Positions 1 to 8,021 are shown, numbered from the stretch's first letter. The stretch is 19,698 nt of DNA from Candidatus Saccharimonadota bacterium (GCA_030528815.1 JAUMYE010000006.1:1-19698), one strand, 5' to 3'. Made by a program: numbers and translations. The notes: generated from the sequence alone by a model not told the origin.

Positions 1-2429
1 TTATTGGCGCAATCTTCCTAACAGGCGCAAACTCTATGCTTGGTCCACATATTTCCGCCTTGTTTACCGAAGCAACAGATCTTCAATTCCCATCCTATAA
101 CATGCGCAACCAGCGCCTCTTTAAGTATCTTCTTGATGGCGGTGACCAGATCAAAATCAGTGGCTTTACAAAGAAATACACTAACTTTAGTCCTTGGCTC
201 AAAAAACGCCTCGCAAACAACGGCATCGAAGTAGGCAAACTTAATGCCAACGGCGAATTCGTTTCTGGTCAGGTTATATCTACAAAATCTACCGTCTTAA
301 AATACGGCGACGATATTATTACCGCCTCAGATTTCCAAACCAAGTTTGCCCAAGATGCAAACTTCCGAGAAGCATATTACCGAGCAAAACGCGGACGCAT
401 CGCGGGCTTTTTCGACGATACGGCCGAACGTTTTTACAAGCGGCGAGGAGCAACGCGAGATATTTTTGACCAGTTCCGATCCACGGGAGATACTGAAGCG
501 GATAAAACTAATTTTGAAGACACAATCAACGAACATGTAACCGGTACAGACACCAGTATCAACAGCGCAGGCAAGCGCATCAACGAAGAAACCGGCGAAG
601 AAGAAACCTACAAAAACGGCGAAGACCTTAAGACTAAAAACATGGCCGGCGACACCGCCGAAGCTAAAGCTCGTGCCATGGTTACTGGCATTGCAGGCAA
701 AGTTTCAACCATAGGCGTGCCAGTCTGTACAGCACTCCGCATCGCTAACATGGCTTCCGTAACCGCCATGGCTTACCAAATGTACGAATCTATCGCGTAT
801 TTCTTAGGCTTCATGGAACCAATTAGCAAAACCATGGCAGGCGAGGGCAATACTTCCGCAATTAACGAAACCCTCAACAAATTCACCGAAAACAGAATTA
901 GCGATATCGATTACGTAGACGAAAACGGCAATACGCAAACCAAGCAGGTTTCTGGCTCCATGCTCGAAGCAACCGGCGCAAAACTTATCCTTGGTAACAC
1001 TGCCGTCAATATGCAAGACGCTGATCCATTTGGTATCAACGCTATTTCTCATGCTGCCGCAAGAGTAGCTTTCTTTACAGGCTCAAGCAATGTTGTTTGC
1101 GAAGGCGTTCAGGCTGCTGGTGCGGTTGTATCACTAGCTACAGCAGGCGTCCCAGGCGGCTCACTTGCAAAGGTCATTATTGGTATGTCAGCCCAAGTTG
1201 TTGGCGGTGTCGCGCTTACTGGTATTGTTGCGCTAGTCGTAAATGCAATCATGCCAAAGCTCATCAAGATTTTCGCAACTAACGTCTTCGAAGCTTATAC
1301 TGGCATTGAAGCAGGCGAACTATTCACAGTTGGCGGCGTTAATGCCAACTTCCAGCTCGCACAAGAGGGCAGCGCACTTATGCCAGCCTCTCAAGAACAA
1401 GTTTCTCGCCAGAACTACGAACTTGCTCTTGCAAATGCACAGGAAGCCGAACTCGATCGCATGAATCGTAGCCCACTAGATATTTCTAGCCCGAACACCT
1501 TCCTCGGAAGCCTCGTTAGCAAATTCGCCTTCCTAAGCTACACAACCAATATTCCGAACATGATCGCAAGCTTCATGGGTACCGTCAGAAATTCTGCAAC
1601 CAAAACACTTGGCTCAAATGCTTCTGCATTCATAGACACACTCCAATACACATCGCAAAACCAGGAATGTGAAAACCTTCCAGGTACCGTCTGTGACATG
1701 TACGGCGACCCAATTGTAGCTTCGGATTATTCCACTATAGACATGACTCCAGACGATCCAAACTACGAATACGTTATAAGTTACAACCTTGACGAAAACG
1801 GCAAAATTAAAAAAGATTCCAACCTCGCAAAATTCATTACTTTCTGCGCCGACCGCGAATCTCCATGGGGCGTCAAAGATGCAAACATCATGAACGCACT
1901 TCAATCTGGCAATATCGTTGTAAACAACTTGCCAATCTTGAATGATGTCCAAGATCTAGTAAACGTCGTCGAGGATGCTATGAATGCCGGCTGGTCAACA
2001 GGCGAAAACTGCGTCAACTCTTCAAGTAACCCATACTGGGATGGCGAGTTTAAGTATTATCAGCGTTACGTCGAAGATATGCGCATCCTTGAGACTATGA
2101 ACGGTGAAGACAGCGATAACCCAGTCGCCGAATACCGTCAGCAATACGAAGAGGACCACCCAATCGATACGTCGTTCGAAGGCACCCTCGCACGCATTAG
2201 TGGTAATACCAAAGAAGACATCGCTTTCTTGCTCGAGTTTGCAGAATACTCCACCATGCTCGCAAATTACGATCCAAGCACTCGCTATGGCTATATCGAG
2301 CAGCCACAAACAGATCTCAGTCCGCTAGAGAGCAAAGATTTTGTCGAAACTCCAGATACCGTCGCAGACAACAATACAAACAAATATATCTTCTTTGTAA
2401 CGAGCAGAGAGGCGACAACATCATGCTAA
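1..2429 (+). CDS. Large multi-pass membrane protein, 5' end outside the window (possible T4SS VirB6-like component)
   Basis: The reading frame is open from base 3 with no stop before the first ATG at 36. The 11 codons before that ATG encode a hydrophobic stretch (IGAIFLTGANS) and there is no convincing Shine-Dalgarno, so the gene probably begins upstream of the window. Numbered from the ATG at 36, 797 residues are visible. A charged region (1-220) is followed by hydrophobic segments at about 228-258, 355-418 (Gly/Ala/Val-rich, probably two or three helices) and 488-520. A polar C-terminal region (530-797) with cysteines at 545, 553, 604 and 659 could be extracytoplasmic and disulfide-bonded. 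I recognise no enzymatic motif. The stop overlaps the next gene by 7 bases, which suggests translational coupling to a secreted cell-wall hydrolase. A polytopic protein next to a VirB1/PrgK-like hydrolase suggests a VirB6-like channel subunit of a type IV secretion-type system, but this is context inference only. Confidence 0.7.
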   Translation, partial: IGAIFLTGANSMLGPHISALFTEATDLQFPSYNMRNQRLFKYLLDGGDQIKISGFTKKYTNFSPWLKKRLANNGIEVGKLNANGEFVSGQVISTKSTVLKYGDDIITASDFQTKFAQDANFREAYYRAKRGRIAGFFDDTAERFYKRRGATRDIFDQFRSTGDTEADKTNFEDTINEHVTGTDTSINSAGKRINEETGEEETYKNGEDLKTKNMAGDTAEAKARAMVTGIAGKVSTIGVPVCTALRIANMASVTAMAYQMYESIAYFLGFMEPISKTMAGEGNTSAINETLNKFTENRISDIDYVDENGNTQTKQVSGSMLEATGAKLILGNTAVNMQDADPFGINAISHAAARVAFFTGSSNVVCEGVQAAGAVVSLATAGVPGGSLAKVIIGMSAQVVGGVALTGIVALVVNAIMPKLIKIFATNVFEAYTGIEAGELFTVGGVNANFQLAQEGSALMPASQEQVSRQNYELALANAQEAELDRMNRSPLDISSPNTFLGSLVSKFAFLSYTTNIPNMIASFMGTVRNSATKTLGSNASAFIDTLQYTSQNQECENLPGTVCDMYGDPIVASDYSTIDMTPDDPNYEYVISYNLDENGKIKKDSNLAKFITFCADRESPWGVKDANIMNALQSGNIVVNNLPILNDVQDLVNVVEDAMNAGWSTGENCVNSSSNPYWDGEFKYYQRYVEDMRILETMNGEDSDNPVAEYRQQYEEDHPIDTSFEGTLARISGNTKEDIAFLLEFAEYSTMLANYDPSTRYGYIEQPQTDLSPLESKDFVETPDTVADNNTNKYIFFVTSREATTSC

Positions 2430-4225
2430 GCTTCATCAAAAAACTAAACTTCGGAATCTTTGCGAAAGTCATCGCCAGTTCTTTTGTTGCTTCAATTCTT
2501 ATCTTACAGCCATGCTTTGCCGTTCTTCCGGACGAAAGTATTATCGATTACTACGGTTCACAGGGTATCTATTACTACAACCCCGATGGCTCCGCCGATG
2601 CTTGCGGCTCTTCAACTCGTCTTCCTGGTGACAATGTAAAAGAAAAAATCTGGAACTACTTCATCGATAAAGGTTTTAGCGATGCTCAGGTAGCCGGCAT
2701 TGTCGGTAACGGCATGGCAGAATCTGGTCTTACGCCAACCCGTTCAAGCAACGGCTCTTATTGGGGTATTTTCCAGTGGGGTCCACGTCGCCCAGATCTT
2801 TGGGCCATCATGGAGCAAGAAGGTCTTGGCCAATATACCAGCTCAGAATACTGGCACGCAGGAGCAGAAGAGCTCATTCCAGAAGCTGACCTCGATCATA
2901 TTATCACCGTCGAGCTAGATTTTCTCATGTCTCCAGTTGATGACGCTTGGATCGAAGCTATCAAAGAAGCTAACAACCCAGAGCTCGCCGCTGAAATCTT
3001 CCTTACAACTTTTGAGCGCGCCATTAATGGTAACGACCCAATCACCCTTTATGGGCCATACATGGGCCTCCTATATCAGGGAACCAGCAAGCGTCGCCAA
3101 TTTGCCCGCGAAACCTACGACGAGTACAGCGGTCATGGTGTAGCTGTTAGCGCAAGCTCTGGCTCTGGCAAAAATGTCAGTATTATCGGCGACTCAATCA
3201 CTGTTGGCGCAACAGGGGAATTAAAAGCTAAATTCACAGATATTGCCGACGATCAAATCAATGCTCGTGTTAGCCGCCCATGGAACGAAGGTATCCAAGA
3301 AGCTCAAAACATGGATTTGAAAGACGTAGTCGTTTTTGCGCTTGGCACCAACAACTCCGCACCAGCAATTAATCAAAACGATATTAATAACTTGCTTACT
3401 GTTACAGGTAACAGTCGCACAATTGTTCTCGTTACAAACTATGGCCCAGCTGGCTACGAGCAAAACAACGAGCTATTTAGGGAACTAGCAAAATCTAATT
3501 CCAATATCATCCTTGCCGACTGGAACGAAGCTGTTTCTAAAGATCCAGGAAAATATCTCGCCAGCGACAACGTACATCCAAATGCCGAAGGTGCAAAACT
3601 TTTTGCTGAGCTCATTTATGATGCAGTTAGTAGCGCTGGTTCTGGCCTTTGCAGTGTAAGTGGTAACTTCCAAGAGCTAGTTCTATCTTATGCTTGGCCA
3701 ACCTACCACCCAGCCCCATATGTAGACCGCATGCCAGCCTACGCTGAGGCTGTTACGCAATCGCAATCCGAAGGTCGCTACGTTGGCGGTTCTGTCTTTG
3801 GTGTTCCGGGTATCGATTGCGGTGGCTTCGTGACTATTTTGATGCAAAACTCTGGCGTTGCCTCAGACTACAATACTAACCCATCTGGTGCTACCGGTAG
3901 GCAAGAGCAGTGGGTACAAGAAAATGGCTGGACCCTCCTAAACGCCAACGAAAGTACGACCGTCGATACAAACATTCTACAAGCTGGTGACGTTGCATTC
4001 TCAAATGGGCACACTTGGATCTATGTAGGCGAAATCCCAGGCTTCGATAGCGTAATTGCTTCTGCCTCGTATGGCGAATCTTCCGCACGCGCACCAATGG
4101 CAGGCACAGAAAGCCCACTAGTCGGTAACGGCGCAATTGTTCGTTGGTATCGCAATCCAAATTACAACCCACAGAACACAACCGGCACTCGTGCAACAAC
4201 CGCAGGCGGACTACTCGCAAACTAA
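2423..4225 (+). CDS. Secreted three-domain cell-wall hydrolase: phage-tail-type lysozyme, SGNH hydrolase, NlpC/P60-like
   Basis: This 600-residue protein opens with a signal peptide or anchor (about 1-34, lysines then a hydrophobic run). Residues about 72-235 resemble phage tail lysozyme domains, with the putative catalytic Glu100 in MAESGL and a following GIFQWG. Residues about 250-403 form an SGNH/GDSL hydrolase: GDS with nucleophile Ser258, GTN at 308-310, and DNVHP with Asp382 and His385. Residues about 415-580 look like an NlpC/P60-type cysteine peptidase, with Cys466 in GIDCGGF and His530 in NGHTWIYVG. The expected activities are glycan-strand cleavage, removal of an O-linked acyl group such as acetyl, and peptide-stem cleavage, all outside the membrane. 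The start at 2423 is supported by GAGAGG just upstream and the 7-base overlap with the previous gene. In Gram-positive T4SS loci a PrgK/VirB1-type hydrolase opens the wall for the apparatus, and a similar role is plausible here. The domain calls are motif-based. The SGNH substrate is unknown. Confidence 0.85.
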   Translation: MLSFIKKLNFGIFAKVIASSFVASILILQPCFAVLPDESIIDYYGSQGIYYYNPDGSADACGSSTRLPGDNVKEKIWNYFIDKGFSDAQVAGIVGNGMAESGLTPTRSSNGSYWGIFQWGPRRPDLWAIMEQEGLGQYTSSEYWHAGAEELIPEADLDHIITVELDFLMSPVDDAWIEAIKEANNPELAAEIFLTTFERAINGNDPITLYGPYMGLLYQGTSKRRQFARETYDEYSGHGVAVSASSGSGKNVSIIGDSITVGATGELKAKFTDIADDQINARVSRPWNEGIQEAQNMDLKDVVVFALGTNNSAPAINQNDINNLLTVTGNSRTIVLVTNYGPAGYEQNNELFRELAKSNSNIILADWNEAVSKDPGKYLASDNVHPNAEGAKLFAELIYDAVSSAGSGLCSVSGNFQELVLSYAWPTYHPAPYVDRMPAYAEAVTQSQSEGRYVGGSVFGVPGIDCGGFVTILMQNSGVASDYNTNPSGATGRQEQWVQENGWTLLNANESTTVDTNILQAGDVAFSNGHTWIYVGEIPGFDSVIASASYGESSARAPMAGTESPLVGNGAIVRWYRNPNYNPQNTTGTRATTAGGLLAN

Positions 4226-4241
4226 AAAGGCAAGGCAAAAC

Positions 4242-5168
4242 ATGGCAACAATAGAGAACAAAAAGACAAAACAAAAACTCCTCATTATTGGCATTGCCGC
4301 CGCAGTTTTTGCAGTCATCTTGCTATACTCCGTCATTATCGCAATCTTTCGCGCTGGCAAAGTTGGCGTAGAAGTAAAGATTGCACCATTCCATGCCAAG
4401 GTTATCGCAAATGGTGTAGAGATCAAGAACAACGGCAAAATCTATCTAGAGCCAGGAAACTATCACGTCGAAGCTTCGTGCGATCATTTCGACAGCTTCT
4501 CGGGAGATTTTACAATTAGTGCTGACCAGCCATATATTGGCGCCGTCCTAGTCGCCAATGATGCCGAAGGCGAAGAATTCATAAATGGCCACCAGGCTCA
4601 ATTCGCCGCCGCCGAAGGCGTAGTTGGTAAATCTCTTAATGCCGCCGGTGTTGCCGTTCAAAAGAAATACCCAATTATTAAACACCTGCCAATTAACAAT
4701 CGCTTTTATTCTATTGGTTATTCTTTCGATGACCCAATAAAATCCGAAGGCCTAAAAATCAATATCAAGACAGATTACGAATATCTCGATGTTGCTATCG
4801 CGCGACTCAAGAATTTCGAAGGCGTCTCTCTAATTGATCTAGATATCAATTTCAATATTACAAATGCCTTTGCAAATCCTAAGAGCTCTAGTTCCAATAA
4901 TCCAGAAACATTCATTAAAGACAGTTTTAACGGCAACGGCATGACATACATCTCTGGCCAGAATCTATCGGACGAGTATTATCTCGCCGTCTATAGCGCC
5001 TACAATAAAAACACCAAGCTTCTAAACGGCAAGTACCTTGTCCTTATAGAAAAGAGCGGGGAAAGTTGGAAGCTTGTTTCGACTCCACAGCCAATCCTCA
5101 CCAAAGCAAACACACCTAACGTCCCTGACGACATTCTAAATACTGCCAACTCATTCACTGGCCAGTAG
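4242..5168 (+). CDS. Membrane-anchored protein with PEGA-like domain, function unknown
   Basis: The start is placed at ATG 4242 (308 residues), not the earlier in-frame ATG at 4137. The earlier one would lie inside the hydrolase gene and add a stretch without features. The chosen start sits 16 bases after the previous stop, with purine-rich AAAAGGCAAGG upstream. Residues 12-36 form one strong transmembrane helix after a lysine-rich N-terminus, so the rest is probably extracytoplasmic. Residues about 43-105 resemble a PEGA-type beta domain (a short strand, then LEPGNYHV, then an aromatic strand). The remaining part is mixed, with an Asn/Ser-rich linker near 215-225 and a C-terminal beta-rich region. 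I see no catalytic motif. Its place as the third gene of the envelope operon suggests a structural or wall-contact subunit. It ends with TAG and is followed by a hairpin terminator about 110 bases downstream. Confidence 0.75.
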   Translation: MATIENKKTKQKLLIIGIAAAVFAVILLYSVIIAIFRAGKVGVEVKIAPFHAKVIANGVEIKNNGKIYLEPGNYHVEASCDHFDSFSGDFTISADQPYIGAVLVANDAEGEEFINGHQAQFAAAEGVVGKSLNAAGVAVQKKYPIIKHLPINNRFYSIGYSFDDPIKSEGLKINIKTDYEYLDVAIARLKNFEGVSLIDLDINFNITNAFANPKSSSSNNPETFIKDSFNGNGMTYISGQNLSDEYYLAVYSAYNKNTKLLNGKYLVLIEKSGESWKLVSTPQPILTKANTPNVPDDILNTANSFTGQ

Positions 5169-5272
5169 AAGAATAAACTAGCAAAATATACAAAAAGTCA
5201 TCCTCATATAGACTTTTCTACAGGGCAAAACTAACACATACCCCTGTTAAGTTATATGTTAATAATCCTGAC

Positions 5273-5312
5273 TTTTCCACAAAATAGGCAGTTTTCCACA
5301 GCTTTTTACACA
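5273..5312 (+). promoter_or_regulatory. DnaA-box cluster (left flank)
   Basis: TTTTCCACA occurs at 5273-5281 and 5292-5300, and TTTTACACA at 5304-5312, all in the same orientation. The same 9-mer recurs throughout the origin region. The second and third copies lie in or at the loop of the inverted repeat at 5281-5328. A further TTTTCCACA lies at 5446-5454. Confidence 0.55.
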
Positions 5313-5330
5313 GGAATCTGCCTATTTTTT
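5281..5330 (+). terminator. Long-loop hairpin with T-run behind the PEGA-like gene
   Basis: The perfect 11-bp inverted repeat AAAATAGGCAG (5281-5291) / CTGCCTATTTT (5318-5328) encloses a 26-base loop and ends in a run of six T. It suits termination of the rightward envelope operon. The A-run on the other side means it could also act on leftward transcription. The loop is longer than usual for an intrinsic terminator and contains DnaA-box sequences. Confidence 0.55.
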
Positions 5331-5392
5331 ATGTTCTAAAATCTTTACAAAAAGCTCCAATTATTACGCCTTAGATTAAAAATCAAAAAACG

Positions 5393-5440
5393 TTGTAAAA
5401 ATAAAGTAAATTACAAAATGCATTGTAAAAAATAAGTAAA
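5393..5440 (+). repeat. Direct repeat pair, 18 bp, period 30
   Basis: TTGTAAAAATAAAGTAAA (5393-5410) and TTGTAAAAAATAAGTAAA (5423-5440) differ only in the placement of one T within the A-run. They are separated by 12 bases that include TTACAAAA, an inverted copy of the repeat's own start. The role is unknown. An AT-rich binding site or a relic of local duplication is possible. Confidence 0.6.
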
Positions 5441-5516
5441 ACCATTTTTCCACAAAAGTTTTTAACATATGTGCAATACTTTTACGTGTTTATTATTAGC
5501 AAGCCTCAGAACACAA

Positions 5517-5542
5517 AATAAAGGCCAATTAAGGCCATTATT
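5517..5542 (-). terminator. recF: Intrinsic terminator of dnaN-recF
   Basis: Read on the minus strand, the arm AATAATGGCC, a TTAATT loop and GGCCTTTATT form a stem with one internal mismatch, followed by a T-rich tail. It lies about 30 bases beyond the recF stop. Confidence 0.55.
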
Positions 5543-5570
5543 AAAAGTAGGGCGGGGGTAGCTAAGCGGC

Positions 5571-6593
5571 TTATAATTTAGCCTGAACTTCCATCCCCTT
5601 GAGTCCATCTGTGCTCGTTACAACCATCTGGTATTTCTTGAAGTTATCAATCAGATGTTGTTGTCTAGAGCTATCGAGCTCTGAAAATATATCATCCAGT
5701 AGCACTACTGGCATCTTACCGGTTTCTTTTTCTAGTACCTGCGCCTCAATAAATTTAAGCGCTAAAATCATACTCCTAATTTCGCCGCGCGACGCCGATC
5801 CGTCCGCTCGCTCATTATTAAACACAAATTCAAAATCATCCCTATGGATTCCGTAGCTCGAATAACCCAGCATCCTGTCGCGTTCAAAATTTCTCTCAAG
5901 AATCGCGATATATTTATTTTCATCACAATCCAAATCTCCCAGATAGTCCAAGCGACAGACATCTTCATTCTTCGCAATGCTCCTATAGTTATCCGTTAGA
6001 GCCTCATTAATTTTTGCTAGACCAGCAATTCGCCTCTTCAAAACCTCTGTTCCGTAATGCGCACAGAGCACATTCCAAGAAAACAAATCATCTTCAGAAA
6101 CATTCTCGTTTTTTAGTAAATCATTTCTTTGCTTCAAAGCTTTCGTATATTTACTAAGACTTGTTCCGTAGTTATCATCCAACTGTTTAAAAAAGTCATC
6201 AAAATAATCACGTCGCCTCGACGGAGAAGAGCCAACCAAGTAAAGGTCATCCGGCTCAAAGAGCACAACAGGATATCTATTTTTCTTCGGTAATCGCAGA
6301 CTCTTTTTCGAATCGACTTCAAAACTCTTTTTCGCGCCATCAAAACGAATTACGACTGTTTGTGCATCGGACAAAAAAATCTCTGCACGGTAAAATTCCG
6401 CGCCCCTTCGCAAAATCTCTCGATCCACCCCTTTAAAGGATTTACCTCTAAGCGCAAGATAAATTGCCTCGAGTACCGAAGTTTTTCCTGAGCCGTTTTC
6501 GCCTACAATTAAAGTTGTAGATCGATTACAACCCAGTTCAAAATCTTCGTGGCAGCGAAAATTTTTAAGTTTTACTCCGACGACCTTATTCAT
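5571..6593 (-). CDS. recF: DNA replication and repair protein RecF
   Basis: This 340-residue SMC/ABC-type ATPase binds gapped DNA and helps load RecA in recombinational repair. It starts with the typical RecF N-terminus (KLKNFRCHEDFEL). The Walker A motif is GENGSGKT at 31-38. FEPDDL and GSSPSRRRDYFD follow near 110-130. The ABC signature region is SRGEIRSM, about 268-275. Walker B plus D-loop is VVLLDDIFSELD, about 296-307. The length is only slightly below the usual 355-375. The ATG shares its A with the dnaN stop (TAATG), so the two genes are probably translationally coupled in one transcript, as in many bacteria. No RecF key motif is missing. Confidence 0.96.
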   Translation of the reverse strand: MNKVVGVKLKNFRCHEDFELGCNRSTTLIVGENGSGKTSVLEAIYLALRGKSFKGVDREILRRGAEFYRAEIFLSDAQTVVIRFDGAKKSFEVDSKKSLRLPKKNRYPVVLFEPDDLYLVGSSPSRRRDYFDDFFKQLDDNYGTSLSKYTKALKQRNDLLKNENVSEDDLFSWNVLCAHYGTEVLKRRIAGLAKINEALTDNYRSIAKNEDVCRLDYLGDLDCDENKYIAILERNFERDRMLGYSSYGIHRDDFEFVFNNERADGSASRGEIRSMILALKFIEAQVLEKETGKMPVVLLDDIFSELDSSRQQHLIDNFKKYQMVVTSTDGLKGMEVQAKL

Positions 6594-7696
6594 TAGCTCT
6601 TAAGCGGCATAATAATATGCGTATAATCATTACCTTTGTTGTTCCTGAGAACGATAGGGGCTAGTTTGCCAGAAAAGCTAAACTTTACCTCTGTATCTGC
6701 AATTGCATTTAGTGCATCAAGAACATAGCGAGAGTTAAGTGTAACCTTGGCATCTTTTTCCACACTCGTATCAATAGAGGAGACGTTCTCGCCAAGCTCA
6801 CTAGCAACTGCACAAACTGCAAAATTCTGTTTTTCCTGATTTGCCTCACAAACTACCGAACCACCAGATTGCTTTGCAAATAATGCCGCCATCTTTGTCA
6901 TACGAGAAAGCTCGGCCTTGTTCAAAACTAATGTACATTCTGCCGTCTCCGGAATAAGCTTCCTGTAATCTGGAAAACTTCCATCAATAAGCTTAGAGGT
7001 AACTTCGATCTCGCCTAAACGGAATCTGATCAAAGAATCACTAATTAAGATTTCAACCTCGTCCATGCTGTCATTAATAAAACCAAGAACGTCGCGAAGG
7101 GTAGAAGCAGGAACGATTGCTTTAATCTGTTGATCGACGCCTTCCACAAATTTTCTATCCGCCAAACGGTAACCATCGGTTGCTGCAATATAAATATCAC
7201 CCTCATAGGAGTTGAAATATACACCCGTAAGAGCAGGGCGAGAAGTATCACTACTGGCCGCTACGATTACCTGGCTAACTGCATCTTTAAAAGCCTCGAT
7301 TCCAATCTTGAAACCAAGTGCTTCATTCTCATTAATGCTTGGAAGCTCTGGATAATCGTCTGCCAAGATACCATTAACAGTAGACTTGTAAGTACCACAC
7401 TTAATAGCCAACTTATCCCCATTAGCTTTTAGATTGACATCGTCTTTAGGTAGGTTAGATACAAAATCCGCTAAAAGCTTTGCTGGCACAGTAAGTGTTC
7501 CGTTAGAGATAGATTTAGCATTTACATATTCAACTACTGCAATCTCTAGATTGGTTGCCGTTAAACTAAGAATATTCTCACTTGCTCTTAAAAGAACATT
7601 ACTTAGAATTGGTAGACCAGCTCTCGTACTGGCTGCTACTTTACTTACATTATTTAGTGCTTTTGCTATTCTGCTTTGAGAAACTTCAACTTCCAT
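6593..7696 (-). CDS. dnaN: DNA polymerase III beta subunit (sliding clamp)
   Basis: The 367-residue ring-forming clamp tethers the replicative polymerase to DNA. Recognition rests on the overall beta-clamp pattern: N-terminal LPILSNVLLRASENILSLTATNLEIAV, a central region with SDTSRPALTGVYF and ATDGYRLA, SFPDYRKLIP in the third domain, and the C-terminal YTHIIMPLKS. The length matches the family. The start at 7696 has a strong Shine-Dalgarno (AAGGAG, minus strand of 7705-7710) 8 bases upstream. Its upstream spacer contains the probable DNA-unwinding element, so transcription of dnaN starts in or crosses origin DNA. Its stop overlaps recF by one base. One TTTTCCACA also falls inside this gene (6756-6764), possibly by chance. 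Confidence 0.97.
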   Translation of the reverse strand: MEVEVSQSRIAKALNNVSKVAASTRAGLPILSNVLLRASENILSLTATNLEIAVVEYVNAKSISNGTLTVPAKLLADFVSNLPKDDVNLKANGDKLAIKCGTYKSTVNGILADDYPELPSINENEALGFKIGIEAFKDAVSQVIVAASSDTSRPALTGVYFNSYEGDIYIAATDGYRLADRKFVEGVDQQIKAIVPASTLRDVLGFINDSMDEVEILISDSLIRFRLGEIEVTSKLIDGSFPDYRKLIPETAECTLVLNKAELSRMTKMAALFAKQSGGSVVCEANQEKQNFAVCAVASELGENVSSIDTSVEKDAKVTLNSRYVLDALNAIADTEVKFSFSGKLAPIVLRNNKGNDYTHIIMPLKS

Positions 7697-7737
7697 AATA
7701 CAAACTCCTTCCTTTTTTCTTTCTTATTATTTAAATG

Positions 7738-7778
7738 TAGTAATAGTAGTAATAGTTCTATGTGGAAAAAGTGGAAAA
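7738..7778 (+). promoter_or_regulatory. DnaA-trio unwinding element with adjacent DnaA boxes
   Basis: The plus strand reads TAG TAA TAG TAG TAA TAG at 7738-7755. Read 3' to 5' away from the boxes this is GAT AAT GAT GAT AAT GAT, six uninterrupted trios fitting the published 3'-(G/A)A(T/A)-5' pattern. Five bases (TTCTA) separate it from TGTGGAAAA (7761-7769), directly abutted by AGTGGAAAA (7770-7778). On the other side lies a T/A-rich stretch (7711-7736) suited to melting. This is the arrangement of the basal unwinding system, in which DnaA loads on the boxes and spreads as a filament along the trio strand. Confidence 0.78.
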
Positions 7779-7913
7779 CTCGGGATTTTAAGATAAGAAT
7801 TAGAAAGCCCGGACGTGTAAATCTTGTTTATTTTATTTGTGGATATTTGTTTAAAAGTAGATAACTTGTGAGTTTTTGCACTGTGCGATTTTTGTTTTTT
7901 AAACATTTTGCGC

Positions 7914-7981
7914 TTTTCCACAACTTTTTCGAACATAGTTTCAACAGACTTTTTAACAGGATTTTGCACAAGTTTTCCACA
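7914..7981 (+). promoter_or_regulatory. DnaA-box cluster next to the dnaA stop
   Basis: TTTTCCACA lies at 7914-7922 and 7973-7981, and TTTTGCACA at 7962-7970, all on the plus strand. This orientation is opposite to the pair beside the trios. They probably help assemble DnaA at the origin. Confidence 0.62.
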
Positions 7982-8021
7982 GGCCGAGTAACTATTTAAA
8001 GGGGTAGAGAAAGAGAAAAGA

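Larger units (their letters stand above)
5169..5570. other. Convergent AT-rich spacer with terminators, DnaA boxes and a tandem repeat
   Basis: No credible coding frame was seen. The stretch lies between the end of the PEGA-like gene (+) and the end of recF (-). It holds three TTTTCCACA motifs, one TTTTACACA, an 11-bp perfect inverted repeat ending in a T-run, an 18-bp direct repeat pair and a GGCC hairpin behind recF. These parts are listed separately. Whether this DNA belongs to the functional origin cannot be decided from sequence alone. Confidence 0.8.
7697..8021. other. oriC: Probable replication origin (oriC), dnaA-dnaN spacer
   Basis: This 325-base spacer separates dnaA and dnaN. It carries exact TTTTCCACA motifs at 7761-7769 (minus strand), 7914-7922 and 7973-7981. 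Related 9-mers lie at 7770-7778 (TTTTCCACT, minus), 7838-7846 (ATATCCACA, minus) and 7962-7970 (TTTTGCACA). Six DnaA-trios lie at 7738-7755 and an AT-rich run at 7711-7736. The combination matches the architecture known from B. subtilis, where the unwinding site also lies between dnaA and dnaN. A lysine/serine-rich frame crosses the spacer on the minus strand but is best regarded as non-coding. No experimental evidence is available here. Confidence 0.82.

Noticed and set aside
4137..4241. N-terminal extension of the PEGA-like protein
   Set aside because: It lies inside the 3' end of the hydrolase gene. The ATG at 4242 follows that gene's stop and puts lysines directly before the membrane helix.
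7676..7864. 62-codon plus-strand frame over the origin
   Set aside because: Phe/Ser/Arg-rich translation, overlaps the dnaN start and the trio element, no ribosome binding site.
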